DNA of 64,000 nucleotides. Origin: Poindextera sp036494815 (GTDB lineage: Bacteria; Pseudomonadota; Alphaproteobacteria; Caulobacterales; Caulobacteraceae). Below are positions 1 to 7,592 of the stretch, piece after piece. Position 1 is the first letter of the stretch, and every line of letters begins with the position of its first letter. Below the pieces are notes generated by a model, which was given only the letters and a program-made list of their open reading frames with translations, was not told where the DNA came from and made no database searches. The stretch spans positions 1 through 64,000 of the forward strand of contig DASXNV010000064.1 in the NCBI GenBank assembly GCA_036494815.1. Direction: 5' to 3'. A program made the translations under genes and the position numbers.

Positions 1-145
1 CTATCCAGCCGGCCTCAAGGTCACCGACCAGGACATGGCCACCATCAACATCCGTCGCCACGACTTCCACGGCGAATGGAACTACACCATCGCTCCACGA
101 CCTAATCCGTGAGCCAATTATTCTTCAACAAGCCCTTAGTCGCCG
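1..145 (+). mobile_element. 3' end of an ISAzo13-like insertion sequence (transposase C-terminus)
   Basis: A frame open from base 2 stops at TGA 110-112 and gives 36 residues including HDFHGEWNYTIAPR. That ending matches my memory of the C-terminus of ISAzo13 family (Rhodopirellula-type DDE) transposases, which finish with a W-N-Y-T-I motif. The catalytic part lies outside the window. The element end probably falls in the AT-richer bases just after the stop, around 115-145, but no second end is visible to confirm an inverted repeat. It marks the outer part of an accessory region. The family call rests on one short motif. Confidence 0.55.
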
Positions 146-173
146 CCGCAAGGCCGATCGGATGCAGGGGCGA

Positions 174-539
174 TCAGCCCTTCATTTTCCAGCGACCAAG
201 AGGAATATGGCGCGTTTGACCAAGCAGGCTGTGGACGAGCACAACCTCATCCGCGGCGCAATTGATGGGGTCAATCGGAGTCTCCACCACATTCTTGTCG
301 TCATAAAGCAAGGTGATGTGAGGCGTGAACTTCAGATCCACGCCTATTCCAACCTTTGTCAGCGCCTCGCCGAGCGTTTTTTGAAACACAATCAGCCGGA
401 CAAGACCTTCGTCGCCGCGCAAAACCAACGGTCGTTCGCCCGGCCTGCCGTGGAAACTCGCGATGCGATCGAACCTGGCCTCGAACGAAGGCGCCACAAC
501 GGCTGCCGCCGCCCTTTGCAGCGCCTTGTCGAGGGTCAC
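174..539 (-). pseudogene. C-terminal fragment of a 2'-5' RNA ligase / RNA 2',3'-cyclic phosphodiesterase (LigT family)
   Basis: The protein has the second half of the LigT/ThpR fold. It contains FHGRPGERPLVLRG, the second His-x-Thr active-site motif (FTPHITLLYD) and the closing block VHSLLGQTRHIPLGRW. The family is normally about 180-200 residues with two HxT motifs. The first motif and the N-terminal half are absent here, so activity as a phosphodiesterase is unlikely. The upstream reading frame continues without a stop to 618 and encodes VapC-like sequence, so this fragment is fused in frame to a toxin remnant. A GTG at 537-539 could serve as a start, but no ribosome site is obvious. I read it as a deletion scar; an expressed chimera cannot be excluded. 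Confidence 0.72.
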
Positions 540-864
540 AGGCTGAAGCCCAAATCGCTGCGCAAGCCACAGGCAGCTCTCGTCATAGGCCGTGAGCCCC
601 GTCTCCAGACGCGAGGTTCAAGGCGGCGGTGTGATCAACCGCCATCTCTTCAACACCAATCCGGGCGAGCAATTGAAAGCCGGCAAGCAAGGCCTCTCGC
701 TGACCTGCGTGACGCCTGCACTTCACCAAGCAGACATTGGCGAGTTCGAAAGAGAGCAGACCAGGCGCCAGCAGGCGCACACCGTTGAGCTGAGCCGCCA
801 TGGCCTCGCTATCCGGTTCGCCGAACAGCAGCGCCGCCTAGGCCGAAGCGTCAACGACCTTCGC
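507..864 (-). pseudogene. Broken VapC-type PIN-domain toxin
   Basis: Reading leftwards, the first frame gives KVVDASA, then a TAG stop at 838-840, then AALLFGEPDSEAM and a long PIN-like stretch ending ALNLA. About position 605 the homology passes to another frame, giving ETGLTAYDESCLWLAQRFG and VTLDKAL. These are typical VapC/FitB blocks: an N-terminal VVDASAL strand with the first acidic residue, and a C-terminal T-A-Y-D motif. The gene therefore carries a nonsense codon and a frameshift and has no credible start codon. Its final part runs straight into the LigT fragment. It lies immediately downstream of an intact FitA-like antitoxin, as in vapBC operons. The PIN nuclease is predicted to be inactive. 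Confidence 0.75.
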
Positions 865-908
865 GGCGGTTACGGTCGGCTCGGATGAGCCCCCCCCTCG
901 CTGGGTGT

Positions 909-1094
909 CTAGAGACCCAGCCGGCGAACCTCGGCCACGATGTCAGTCGCCGTCGCGGGACGATCCTCTTGCGTTGCGGCCTCAATGATCGCCAGGCGTT
1001 CGCCCTGCAGTGACCGGTGATGCCGCTCGGCTCTCAGCCGCAATCGCCGCACCACATGGTCCGGGGTGTTCTTGATCGAAAGATTGACAGGCAT
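909..1094 (-). CDS. FitA/VapB-type ribbon-helix-helix antitoxin
   Basis: This 61-residue protein begins MPVNLSIKNTPDHVVRRL and contains HHRSLQGERLAIIEAA. This is the FitA-like ribbon-helix-helix pattern: an N-terminal strand for DNA contact and two helices for dimerisation. The C-terminal tail (about residues 43-61) would wrap the toxin. It should repress its own promoter and neutralise a VapC ribonuclease encoded downstream. That downstream gene is visibly broken, so the antitoxin is an orphan here. It may persist by repressing its locus or by cross-neutralising a related toxin elsewhere. The family call is firm; the present-day role is inference. Confidence 0.8.
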   Translation of the reverse strand: MPVNLSIKNTPDHVVRRLRLRAERHHRSLQGERLAIIEAATQEDRPATATDIVAEVRRLGL

Positions 1095-1135
1095 GGTTCC
1101 GCTTTAGTTCCAAAATGGATCATGCCACAGCACAA

Positions 1136-1507
1136 CTAACATCTGTGCTCCAATGTGACGAACGCCGCCGCATATCGCTCTGGCTTGAACCCCACGGTCA
1201 AGGCGCCGTCCACATCCAGCACCGGGCGTTTGATCATTGAGGGTTGCGCCAGCATCAGGGCGATGGCCTTGGCTTCGTCGATTCCCGTCTTGTCCGCTTC
1301 GGGCAGCTTTCGAAACGTCGTGCCCGCGCGGTTTAGCAGCGTCTCCCAGCCCACCGCCTTGGCCCAGGCCTGCAGCGCCTCGCGCTCCACGCCCTGCGCC
1401 TTGTAGTCATGGAACCCATAGGCGACCCCGTGCCCGTCCAACCAATCGCGGGCCTTCTTCATCGTGTCACAGGCTTTGATGCCATAGATGGTGACCGTTC
1501 GGCTCAT
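1136..1507 (-). CDS. ArsC/Spx family protein (YffB-like)
   Basis: The 123-residue product opens MSRTVTIYGIKACDTMKKAR, a thioredoxin-fold start with a single early cysteine (C13) in the position of the ArsC active site. RGTTFRKLPEADK-like and PSMIKRPVLDVDG blocks follow, with the R-P-V-L motif of the ArsC/YffB/Spx family. The YffB branch resembles glutathione-dependent arsenate reductases, but its physiological substrate is uncertain. The start was placed at 1507 because the ATG overlaps the stop of the upstream glutathione transferase gene as ATGA, which indicates translational coupling. The pairing with a GST fits a thiol or detoxification role, but that is inference. Confidence 0.82.
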   Translation of the reverse strand: MSRTVTIYGIKACDTMKKARDWLDGHGVAYGFHDYKAQGVEREALQAWAKAVGWETLLNRAGTTFRKLPEADKTGIDEAKAIALMLAQPSMIKRPVLDVDGALTVGFKPERYAAAFVTLEHRC

Positions 1508-2214
1508 CAGTTTCCTCGCTTGGGTATGTCCAGCCCGCGTTGAACCGCCGGCCGGGCCAGGCCGCGCTCCAGCCAGGCCGGGACATGCGTCAGCGTGTCG
1601 AACCGCACAAGCTCCCCCGCGCCATAAAAGCCGATCAGGTTGCGAACCCAGCCCAGCAGCGAGATGTCGGCGATGGTGTAATCGTCGCCCATAATCCATT
1701 GGCGCCCATCCAGACGCGTCTCCAGCACGCCCAACAGGCGCCTGGATTCGGCGACGTAGCGCTCCAGCGGCCGCTTGTCGGCGTATTCGCGGCCGACGAA
1801 CTTATGGAAAAAGCCCACCTGGCCGAACATCGGCCCCACCGCGCCCATCTGGAACATCACCCACTGGATGGCCTCGTAGCGCCGCGCCGGATCGGCGGGC
1901 AGCAGTTGGGCGGCTTTTTCGGCCAGATAGATGAGGATCGCGCCGGATTCGAACAGGCCCAGCGGCTTTCCCCCCGGGCCGTCCGGGTCGATAATAGCCG
2001 GGATCTTGCCATTGGGGTTCAGGGCCAGGAATTCGGGCGTCCAGCTTTCGTTCTTGCCGATGTCGATTAGGTGAGGCTCGTAGGGCAGCCCGATCTCTTC
2101 CAACATGATCGACACCTTCACCCCGTTCGGCGTCGGCAGCGAATAGAGCTGCAGGCGGTCGGGATGCTGGGCCGGCCAGCGCGCGGCGATGGGAAAGGCG
2201 GACAGGTCTGTCAT
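1507..2214 (-). CDS. Glutathione S-transferase (YfcG/YghU-like)
   Basis: This 235-residue protein has an N-terminal thioredoxin-fold domain: LYSLPTPNGVKVSIMLEEIG, then NPNGKIPAI with the cis-Pro, and the ES substrate-binding pair in LFESGAILIYLAEK. An all-helical C-terminal domain follows, with the capping motif DDYTIADIS. The T-P-N-G segment and overall layout match the nu-class YfcG/YghU group, which use bound GSSG/GSH for disulfide-bond reductase or peroxidase chemistry instead of classical conjugation. It is cytoplasmic. Its stop codon overlaps the ATG of the ArsC-like gene, so the two form a small operon. Codon usage looks like the core genome, so these two genes may predate the insertions around them. 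Confidence 0.87.
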   Translation of the reverse strand: MTDLSAFPIAARWPAQHPDRLQLYSLPTPNGVKVSIMLEEIGLPYEPHLIDIGKNESWTPEFLALNPNGKIPAIIDPDGPGGKPLGLFESGAILIYLAEKAAQLLPADPARRYEAIQWVMFQMGAVGPMFGQVGFFHKFVGREYADKRPLERYVAESRRLLGVLETRLDGRQWIMGDDYTIADISLLGWVRNLIGFYGAGELVRFDTLTHVPAWLERGLARPAVQRGLDIPKRGN

Positions 2215-2265
2215 GTAGAACTCCAGGCGGTTCGATCCGCGGGCGCGCCTTGGCGTGAGCCGCGC

Positions 2266-2748
2266 TCAGGCGGTGGGCGCGGCGTGCTCCGTTGCAGCTC
2301 GGCAGGCTTCGGCCAAGCGCTTCGAGCGCCGCACATCCCAGAAGGTCCAGGCGGTCAGCACCCCCAAGGTCGCGTAGCTGACTGGCGAACTCATCAAGAG
2401 GTACTGCTTGATCGAGACCGTGAACACCAGCACACAATTGAGAGCGCACAACGCTAACAGGCCAGCTCCCCAGACCAGGGTCGCCACCATCATGGCGCGG
2501 CGGAAGCGAACGTCGTCGCGCAGCGCCTCGAACGCCTCCACCCTATCCGCCGACCCGCGCCGGGCGCCTGCCCGCGCCAGCTGATAGATCAGTGGCTTGC
2601 CGATCCCGGCCGAACCCAGGAAGGTCAGACCGACCAGGCCAGCCACCAGATTCTCGCGCAACTGCAGGAACTTCACCCCACCGCCGCCGGCAAAGGCAAA
2701 CAACGAGAGCGCTATGCCGCTCAGCACCAGGATAGAGATGGCGTCGAC
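2266..2748 (-). pseudogene. N-terminally truncated VC0807-family membrane protein
   Basis: The open frame begins right after a stop at 2749-2751 with VDAISILVLSGIALSLFAF, then LRENLVAGLVGLTFLGSAG, KPLIYQLAR, FRRAMMVATLVWGAGLL and a final membrane helix near SPVSYATLGVLTAWTF. This corresponds to the middle and end of the VC0807 family of small integral membrane proteins. The family usually has about 60 more N-terminal residues with the first membrane helices, and these are missing. The only start codons (for example GTG at 2725-2727) fall inside a membrane segment. The break coincides with the boundary of the AlpA/hipBA block, which suggests insertion or deletion. The function of intact homologues is unknown. 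Confidence 0.62.
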
Positions 2749-2886
2749 TCAGCGGTCAGGGTTTGAATGCACCTGAACGTCGCCGGTCGACTGCGGGTGA
2801 ACTTGGAGGCCGGCGAACGGTCGCTGGTCACGTCCACCCCAGGCGTTTGTGGTCACAGACTGCGACCTCGAAGCCAGGACGATCCG

Positions 2887-3168
2887 ATGCCGGAGGCCAG
2901 TATTCGTCCATTCAACCCTACCCTGCTGAAGCGCACGATCCGCCGTGATGAACTGCAGGCCCTGGTCCCGCTTGGCGACACCACCATCTACGAGATGGAA
3001 CAGCGGGGCGAATTTCCCCGCCGCTTTGCGCTGTCGCCGCGGTGCGTGGTGTGGGATTTGAGCGAGGTCGAAGCCTGGCTCGAGGCGCGTCGCAAGGGTC
3101 CGATCGCGCAAGCCGACCCACCGGACGTGCGCCGCCGCCGCAGGCATCCAGTGAAGGACGGAGGCTGA
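2887..3168 (+). CDS. AlpA-like phage/island transcriptional regulator
   Basis: The 93-residue protein has the AlpA-type MerR-like winged helix: RRDELQALVPLGDTTIYEME, then GEFPRRFALSPRCVVWDLSE and VEAWLEARR. The sequence order of a turn helix at D-T-T-I-Y, F-P-x-x-x-x-L, and V-x-W-x-x-x-E-V-x-x-W-L is diagnostic. AlpA proteins activate excisionase or integrase genes of prophages and islands. Start 2887 (MPEAS) was chosen because it places the domain at the usual distance from the N-terminus; an upstream frame to 2767 lacks domain similarity. The tail (about residues 75-93) is rich in Arg. Together with the integrase relic it supports an island origin of this segment. Confidence 0.8.
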   Translation: MPEASIRPFNPTLLKRTIRRDELQALVPLGDTTIYEMEQRGEFPRRFALSPRCVVWDLSEVEAWLEARRKGPIAQADPPDVRRRRRHPVKDGG

Positions 3169-3241
3169 GGTGCGTTGTCTGTGGAGTGAAGGCCTTCCGG
3201 CAATAGGGCTAGCGCCGTAAGACTTCTCTTACTTGTTGGCT

Positions 3242-3274
3242 ATATCCATCAAATTGCGAAATTTTGTTGGATAT
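3242..3274. promoter_or_regulatory. Nested palindrome upstream of hipB, candidate HipB operator
   Basis: A perfect inverted repeat ATATCCA-N19-TGGATAT (3242-3248 and 3268-3274) encloses a second one, AAATT-GCGA-AATTT (3251-3264). It ends 15 bases before the hipB ATG. E. coli HipB binds TATCC-N8-GGATA; the same half-sites are present here, but 21 bases apart. The position and half-sites suggest autoregulation by HipB or HipBA. The wider spacing is unlike the E. coli operator, so the exact binding mode is not predictable from the sequence. Confidence 0.62.
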
Positions 3275-3288
3275 GGCATACACAGCCC

Positions 3289-3630
3289 ATGCCGCGCCGC
3301 GCAAAAATCACTGAGAGCCTCCCGCCGCCCGCTCTGCGGGCGATCCATCAGCTCGGCCAGGATCTGGAGGTGGCGCGCCGCCGCCGCCGCATCTCTCAAC
3401 AGCTGATGGCCGACCGCATGCTGGTTAACCGCGAAACCGTAATCCGCCTGGAGCGCGGGGATCCGACCGTGAGCCTCGGCGTGCTGGCCAGCGCGCTCTT
3501 CGTCTTGGGTTTCACCGGCCGCCTCGAAAAGCTTCTTGGGCCGGAGAGCGACGCCGTCGGCATGTCGGAAGATCTGCAGCATCTGCCCAAGCGCGCGCAC
3601 GCGCCACGCAATGATGATCTCGATTTCTGA
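3289..3630 (+). CDS. hipB: HipB-type XRE-family antitoxin
   Basis: The 113-residue product has a Cro/CI helix-turn-helix at about residues 23-75: QDLEVARRRRRISQQLMADR, then VNRETVIRLERGDPTVSLGV, ending LFVLGFTGRLEKLL. This is the usual HipB layout. It would dimerise, bind the palindrome just upstream and hold HipA inactive. The C-terminal 25 residues are charged and probably disordered. Its TGA stop overlaps the ATG of hipA by one base, so the two are translated together with antitoxin first. No strong Shine-Dalgarno sequence precedes the ATG. The leader is AT-rich compared with neighbours, as is common for acquired toxin-antitoxin loci. Confidence 0.85.
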   Translation: MPRRAKITESLPPPALRAIHQLGQDLEVARRRRRISQQLMADRMLVNRETVIRLERGDPTVSLGVLASALFVLGFTGRLEKLLGPESDAVGMSEDLQHLPKRAHAPRNDDLDF

Positions 3631-4886
3631 TGGCCGTCACCGAAACCATCGTCTTCGTCCACCTGAAGGACGGCCCTGCGCCGGCCGGTCGGCTGACCAT
3701 GACCGAGGAGCCACGCAACAGCTACGCGACTTTCGCCTATGGCCGTCGCTATCTGGAGCGCCCTGACCGGGTCCCTGTGGACCCGGTCACGCTGCCCTTG
3801 CACGCCCCCCGCGAGGACCGCACCTTCCAGACCGAAGAAGGGTTCTCCCTCTTCAACGGCGTGCGCGACGCCGCCCCCGACGGCTGGGGCCAGTACCTCA
3901 TGTACAAGGCGATGGATAATCGCACGCCCACCGAAGCCGACATGATCCTCGCCTCCAGCGACTACCGGGTCGGCGCCTTGGCGTTTGGCCCCACCCCTGA
4001 GCGGCCCGTCCGAATCACACCGTGGGGCGACGGCGACGCGGCGGGGGAAACCTTCAGCCTTGAGGCGTTGGCCGAAGCGGTCGAGCGCGCCCAGGAAGTG
4101 GACCTGCTCGATGAAAACCTGCGCCGCTTGCTCACGGCGGGCTCGTCGCTCGGCGGCGCGCGCCCCAAGGGCTCGACCGAACTCGACGGCCAACCCTGGA
4201 TCGCTAAGTTCCCGGCCCGGGACGACACCTTCCCGGTCTGCCGGATCGAACTCGCCACCATGCGCTTGGCGGCCGAGTGTGGCCTGGACGTACCACCGTT
4301 GGACTTTCGCGAGGCCTTTGGGCGCGACATCTATCTCATCCAACGTTTCGACCGGCGCCGGATCGGCAATGCGCTCGATCGCACGCCTTTCGCGTCCGGC
4401 CTGACCCTGCTGGGCGCCCATGAACGCGACGTCGGACGGCATAGCTACGCCGATCTCGCAGCAGCCCTTCGCCAATACGGCGCCGACCCAATGAAGGACC
4501 TCATCGAGCTCTATCGGCGGATGGTGTTCAACATCCTCGTCACCAATGACGACGATCATCTGCGCAATCATGGCTTCCTCTATGGGGCCAAGGGCTGGCG
4601 ACTGTCACCGCTGTACGACGTGGTCCCTAAGCCGCAGGTCGGCACCGAGCGCACTCTCGTCCTTGGGGTCGGGCCGCAGGGCCGGGCGGCCAGCCTCGAC
4701 AATGCCATCACCGGGGCCGGCGCCTTCGGTCTGGCGGCCGAGCAAGCCAAACACGAGGCGCAGGCCTTGGCGAAGCATGTCTGGGCCCGCTGGGCTGAGA
4801 TCTACGCCGAGTGCGGCGTATCGCAGGCCGATCGAGATCGTTTCGCCACCTGCTTTCGGCAGGCCGACCCCGCGCTTGAGACCTGA
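3630..4886 (+). CDS. hipA: HipA-type serine/threonine kinase toxin
   Basis: This 418-residue protein has the HipA order. An N-terminal subdomain (about 1-110) is followed by the Gly-rich loop GSSLGGARPKG at 171-181, which holds the candidate autophosphorylated Ser. An ATP-binding Lys lies in WIAKFP (K193). The catalytic loop is NDDDHLRNHGF (306-316), and a DFG-equivalent Asp closes LSPLYD (D330). All key kinase residues are present, so the toxin looks active. E. coli HipA phosphorylates GltX and causes persistence; other HipA proteins modify different targets, and the substrate here is unknown. It overlaps hipB by one base. It is the only visibly intact toxin-antitoxin pair in the window. Confidence 0.9.
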   Translation: MAVTETIVFVHLKDGPAPAGRLTMTEEPRNSYATFAYGRRYLERPDRVPVDPVTLPLHAPREDRTFQTEEGFSLFNGVRDAAPDGWGQYLMYKAMDNRTPTEADMILASSDYRVGALAFGPTPERPVRITPWGDGDAAGETFSLEALAEAVERAQEVDLLDENLRRLLTAGSSLGGARPKGSTELDGQPWIAKFPARDDTFPVCRIELATMRLAAECGLDVPPLDFREAFGRDIYLIQRFDRRRIGNALDRTPFASGLTLLGAHERDVGRHSYADLAAALRQYGADPMKDLIELYRRMVFNILVTNDDDHLRNHGFLYGAKGWRLSPLYDVVPKPQVGTERTLVLGVGPQGRAASLDNAITGAGAFGLAAEQAKHEAQALAKHVWARWAEIYAECGVSQADRDRFATCFRQADPALET

Positions 4887-4969
4887 ACCGCATCGTCGCC
4901 CGCGTTCTCAGTGACGCCCGTCCATCGCGCAGCGCGCGGTTATCTCGCGCACGAGATAGTCGTCGTCGG

Positions 4970-5686
4970 TCACGGGACGCTCACGAATGGCGGTCGCGTC
5001 CTCCGGATTAAGCGGTAGGTCGCGCCTATGTACTGCCGCTCGTAGACGACCCGGATTTCAGAAGGTGTGAGCGAGCGGTCTCGAGGGCGGAAGGTAGCGA
5101 TCGCCGCCGGCCCGACTGAGTCAGCCGGGTTCTCCACCTTCTCACCATGGAGGATGGCAAATCCGAAGATCTGTTTGACGATGTCGCGGACGTGGATTGC
5201 CGTGGCCGGCGCGCCGCGTTCGACGATCTTCCCGCAGTGGGAGCGAAGATCGTCCGGTAGGATTTCGGTGAGCAGACGGTTGCGCCAAACCGGTTCCAAC
5301 TCGCGGGCCTAGATCGACCGGCGCATGGCGCGGGTGCTGTCGGCCATCGGCGCCTTCTGAAGCCATAATTCGCCGAACTCGCCGAAGCTCCTAGCCTCCT
5401 TGATGCGCCGCTTTTCCCGCTGCTTCTCAATGGCAGGCGACTTCCCCTCTGCCACGGCGCGACGCGCGTCCACGACCTACTCGCGGGCTAGCGCCAACGA
5501 AATACCGTCAACCCCGTAGCGGCCAAGGTGAAACGTCTCGCGACGGCCGTGCAGGCGGTAGTCCAGCCGAAAAGCTATGGATCCACTGGGACTTACGAAG
5601 GCGTACATGCCATCTCGGTCCGTGACTCTGTAGCCTTTCGGCTTCAGCTTGAGGTTCTTGAGGGTAGCGTCGGTCAGCTTTTTTTT
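4970..5686 (-). pseudogene. Tyrosine recombinase (DUF4102-type integrase) relic
   Basis: Read leftwards, one frame gives KKKLTDATLKNLKLKPKGY, YRLHGRRETFHLGRYG and ISLALARE (the arm-type DUF4102 domain), then TAG at 5477-5479. VVDARRAVAEGKSPAIEKQR and FGEFGELWLQKAP follow (the start of the core-binding domain), then TAG at 5309-5311. The last part is VKQIFGFAILHGEKVENPAD and DRSLTPSEIRVVYERQYIG (the domain end and the beginning of the catalytic domain). After about 5020 the similarity stops, so the Arg-His-Arg-Tyr catalytic residues are missing. With two nonsense codons and this truncation it is dead. The gene lies just downstream of guaA, where this integrase class commonly inserts islands. 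Confidence 0.85.
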
Positions 5687-5971
5687 AGCTCCAAAATACC
5701 GTCAGGGATTTTCGGAGCCCTTCGACAACGTATTTCTCTTGCGTTTCTCATTACTTAGGTATCAAGAAAACACCGTCAGAGGGCTCCTAAGCGTTGACGG
5801 TATGCGTCCAGGCAGGCTCCAGCAATGGAGGCCCGGACAGTCAGTCGCTACGTCAAAGTGAGCCGACGGCCGGCCAATGTCGTCGATACGAATCGGCAAC
5901 AATCACGTTTCTGTTCAATGGGTTGCGGTCTTGGATTCAGGTCTTAGCGATAGGCGCCGAGGGCTCCGGAA
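5687..5971. other. Non-coding stretch between integrase relic and guaA 3' end
   Basis: No credible gene on either strand. The stretch is AT-richer than its surroundings and has T-runs near 5680-5690 and 5740-5760. It lies where an integrase promoter and an attachment site would be expected, next to the last codons of guaA (5972 to about 6000). I found no second copy of the guaA tail in the window. Confidence 0.5.
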
Positions 5972-7537
5972 TCATTCCCACTCGATCGTCCCCGGTGGCT
6001 TTGATGTGATGTCGTAGACTACCCGGTTCACGCCCTTGACTTCGTTGATGATCCGAGTCGCAGCCTTGGCCAGAACCGGCCAGGGGAATTCGAAGAAGTC
6101 GGCGGTCATGCCGTCCGTGGAGGTGACCGCGCGCAGTGCGCAGACCTCCTCATAGGTGCGCGCATCGCCCATCACGCCCACGGTCTTGACCGGCAGCAGG
6201 ACGGCGAAGGCCTGCCAGATGCTGTCATAGAGGCCGGCCTTGCGGATCTCATCCAGATAGATGGCGTCGGCCTGCTGCAGGGTCGTGACCTTCTCGCGGC
6301 TCACCGCGCCGGGGATGCGGATGGCCAGGCCCGGCCCCGGGAAGGGATGGCGGCCGACGAAGGCTGGGGGCAGGCCCAGCTCCACGCCCAGGGCGCGCAC
6401 CTCGTCCTTGAACAGTTCGCGCAGGGGCTCAACCAGCCTGAGCTTCATGTGCTCTGGCAGGCCGCCCACATTGTGGTGGCTCTTGATCACCACGGAAGGC
6501 CCACCGCGGGCCGAGACGCTCTCGATCACGTCCGGATAAAGCGTGCCCTGGGCCAGAAAGCCGGCGCCTTCGATCTTGGCAGCCTCGCGATCGAAGATCT
6601 CGATGAATACCCGGCCGATGATCTTGCGCTTGGCTTCCGGCTCGGAAACCCCATCGAGTTCGCCGAGAAATTCCTGCGACGCATCAACATGAACCAGTGG
6701 GATATTATAGTGATCCCTGAATAGAGTGACCACCTGTTCGGCCTCGTTGTGGCGCAGCAGGCCGGTGTCGACGAAGACGCAGGTCAGCTGGTCGCCGATG
6801 GCTTCGTGGATCAGCACCGCCGCCACCGAGCTGTCGACGCCGCCGGACAGGCCGCAGATCACCTTGCCCTCGCCCACCTGTTCGCGGATGCGAGCCACCG
6901 CCTCGCTGCGAAAGGCGGCCATGGTCCAATCGCCGTCCAGGCCGGCGATCTTGTGGGTGAAATTGCGCAGCAGCCGAGCGCCGCGCGGGGTGTGGGCCAC
7001 CTCCGGATGAAACTGGACGCCATAGAAGCGGCGGCCTTCGTCGGCGATGGCGGCGAAGGGAGAATTGTCCGAGGTGGCGACCACGTGGAAGCCTTCGGGA
7101 ATAGCGGTGATGACATCGCCATGGCTCATCCACACCGGTTCCAGGTCGCCGATGTCGCCCAGGCCGTCCAGCAGCGGGGTCTCCTTGGCGATGCGGATGT
7201 CGGCGCGGCCGAATTCGCGGTGATGACCGCCCTCCACCGCCCCGCCCATGGCGGCGCAGATGGCCATTTCGCCGTAGCAGATGCCCAGTACTGGGACGCC
7301 GAGTTCGAACAGGTGAGGATTGGGCGTCGGGCTGTCCTCCTCCCCGGCGCTGGCCGGACCGCCGGACAGGATCACCGCCTTGGGGGCATAGCTTTGAAGG
7401 AAGCTGTCGCTGACCTTGTCGAAGGGGTGGATCTCGCAATAGACGCCGCTCTCGCGCACCCGGCGGGCGATGAGCTGGGTCACCTGGCTGCCGAAATCGA
7501 CGATCAGGACGCGGTCGTGGCGGGCGGTGTCGGTCAT
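5972..7537 (-). CDS. guaA: GMP synthase (glutamine-hydrolysing)
   Basis: This 521-residue enzyme converts XMP, ATP and glutamine to GMP. The class I amidotransferase domain has the nucleophile Cys in GICYGE (C87) and the His/Glu pair in QFHPEV (H177, E179). The ATP pyrophosphatase loop is SGGVDSS (231-237). The C-terminal dimerisation domain has PFPGPGLAIRIPG and the ending PPGTIEWE. Length and motifs are normal. It is the third gene in a leftward run after guaB and an RsmB-like methyltransferase, so both steps from IMP to GMP are co-located. The 3' end is intact although island debris lies immediately beyond it, as expected if integration regenerated the last codons. Confidence 0.97.
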   Translation of the reverse strand: MTDTARHDRVLIVDFGSQVTQLIARRVRESGVYCEIHPFDKVSDSFLQSYAPKAVILSGGPASAGEEDSPTPNPHLFELGVPVLGICYGEMAICAAMGGAVEGGHHREFGRADIRIAKETPLLDGLGDIGDLEPVWMSHGDVITAIPEGFHVVATSDNSPFAAIADEGRRFYGVQFHPEVAHTPRGARLLRNFTHKIAGLDGDWTMAAFRSEAVARIREQVGEGKVICGLSGGVDSSVAAVLIHEAIGDQLTCVFVDTGLLRHNEAEQVVTLFRDHYNIPLVHVDASQEFLGELDGVSEPEAKRKIIGRVFIEIFDREAAKIEGAGFLAQGTLYPDVIESVSARGGPSVVIKSHHNVGGLPEHMKLRLVEPLRELFKDEVRALGVELGLPPAFVGRHPFPGPGLAIRIPGAVSREKVTTLQQADAIYLDEIRKAGLYDSIWQAFAVLLPVKTVGVMGDARTYEEVCALRAVTSTDGMTADFFEFPWPVLAKAATRIINEVKGVNRVVYDITSKPPGTIEWE

Positions 7538-7592
7538 GGACGTCCTTGGTCTAGATCGGTGGGCGGGCTCTTAATCGCAAATCGCCCTGCCG

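Noticed and set aside
4887..4985. Short minus-strand fragment after hipA (VTDDDYLVREITARC)
   Set aside because: It is a brief open stretch fused to the integrase relic in another frame; no family could be recognised, so no gene is called.
1..5971. Second copy of the guaA 3' end as the distal attachment site
   Set aside because: I looked for the TTCCCACTCGATCG stretch in the first 6 kb and found no repeat; the other end probably lies outside the window.
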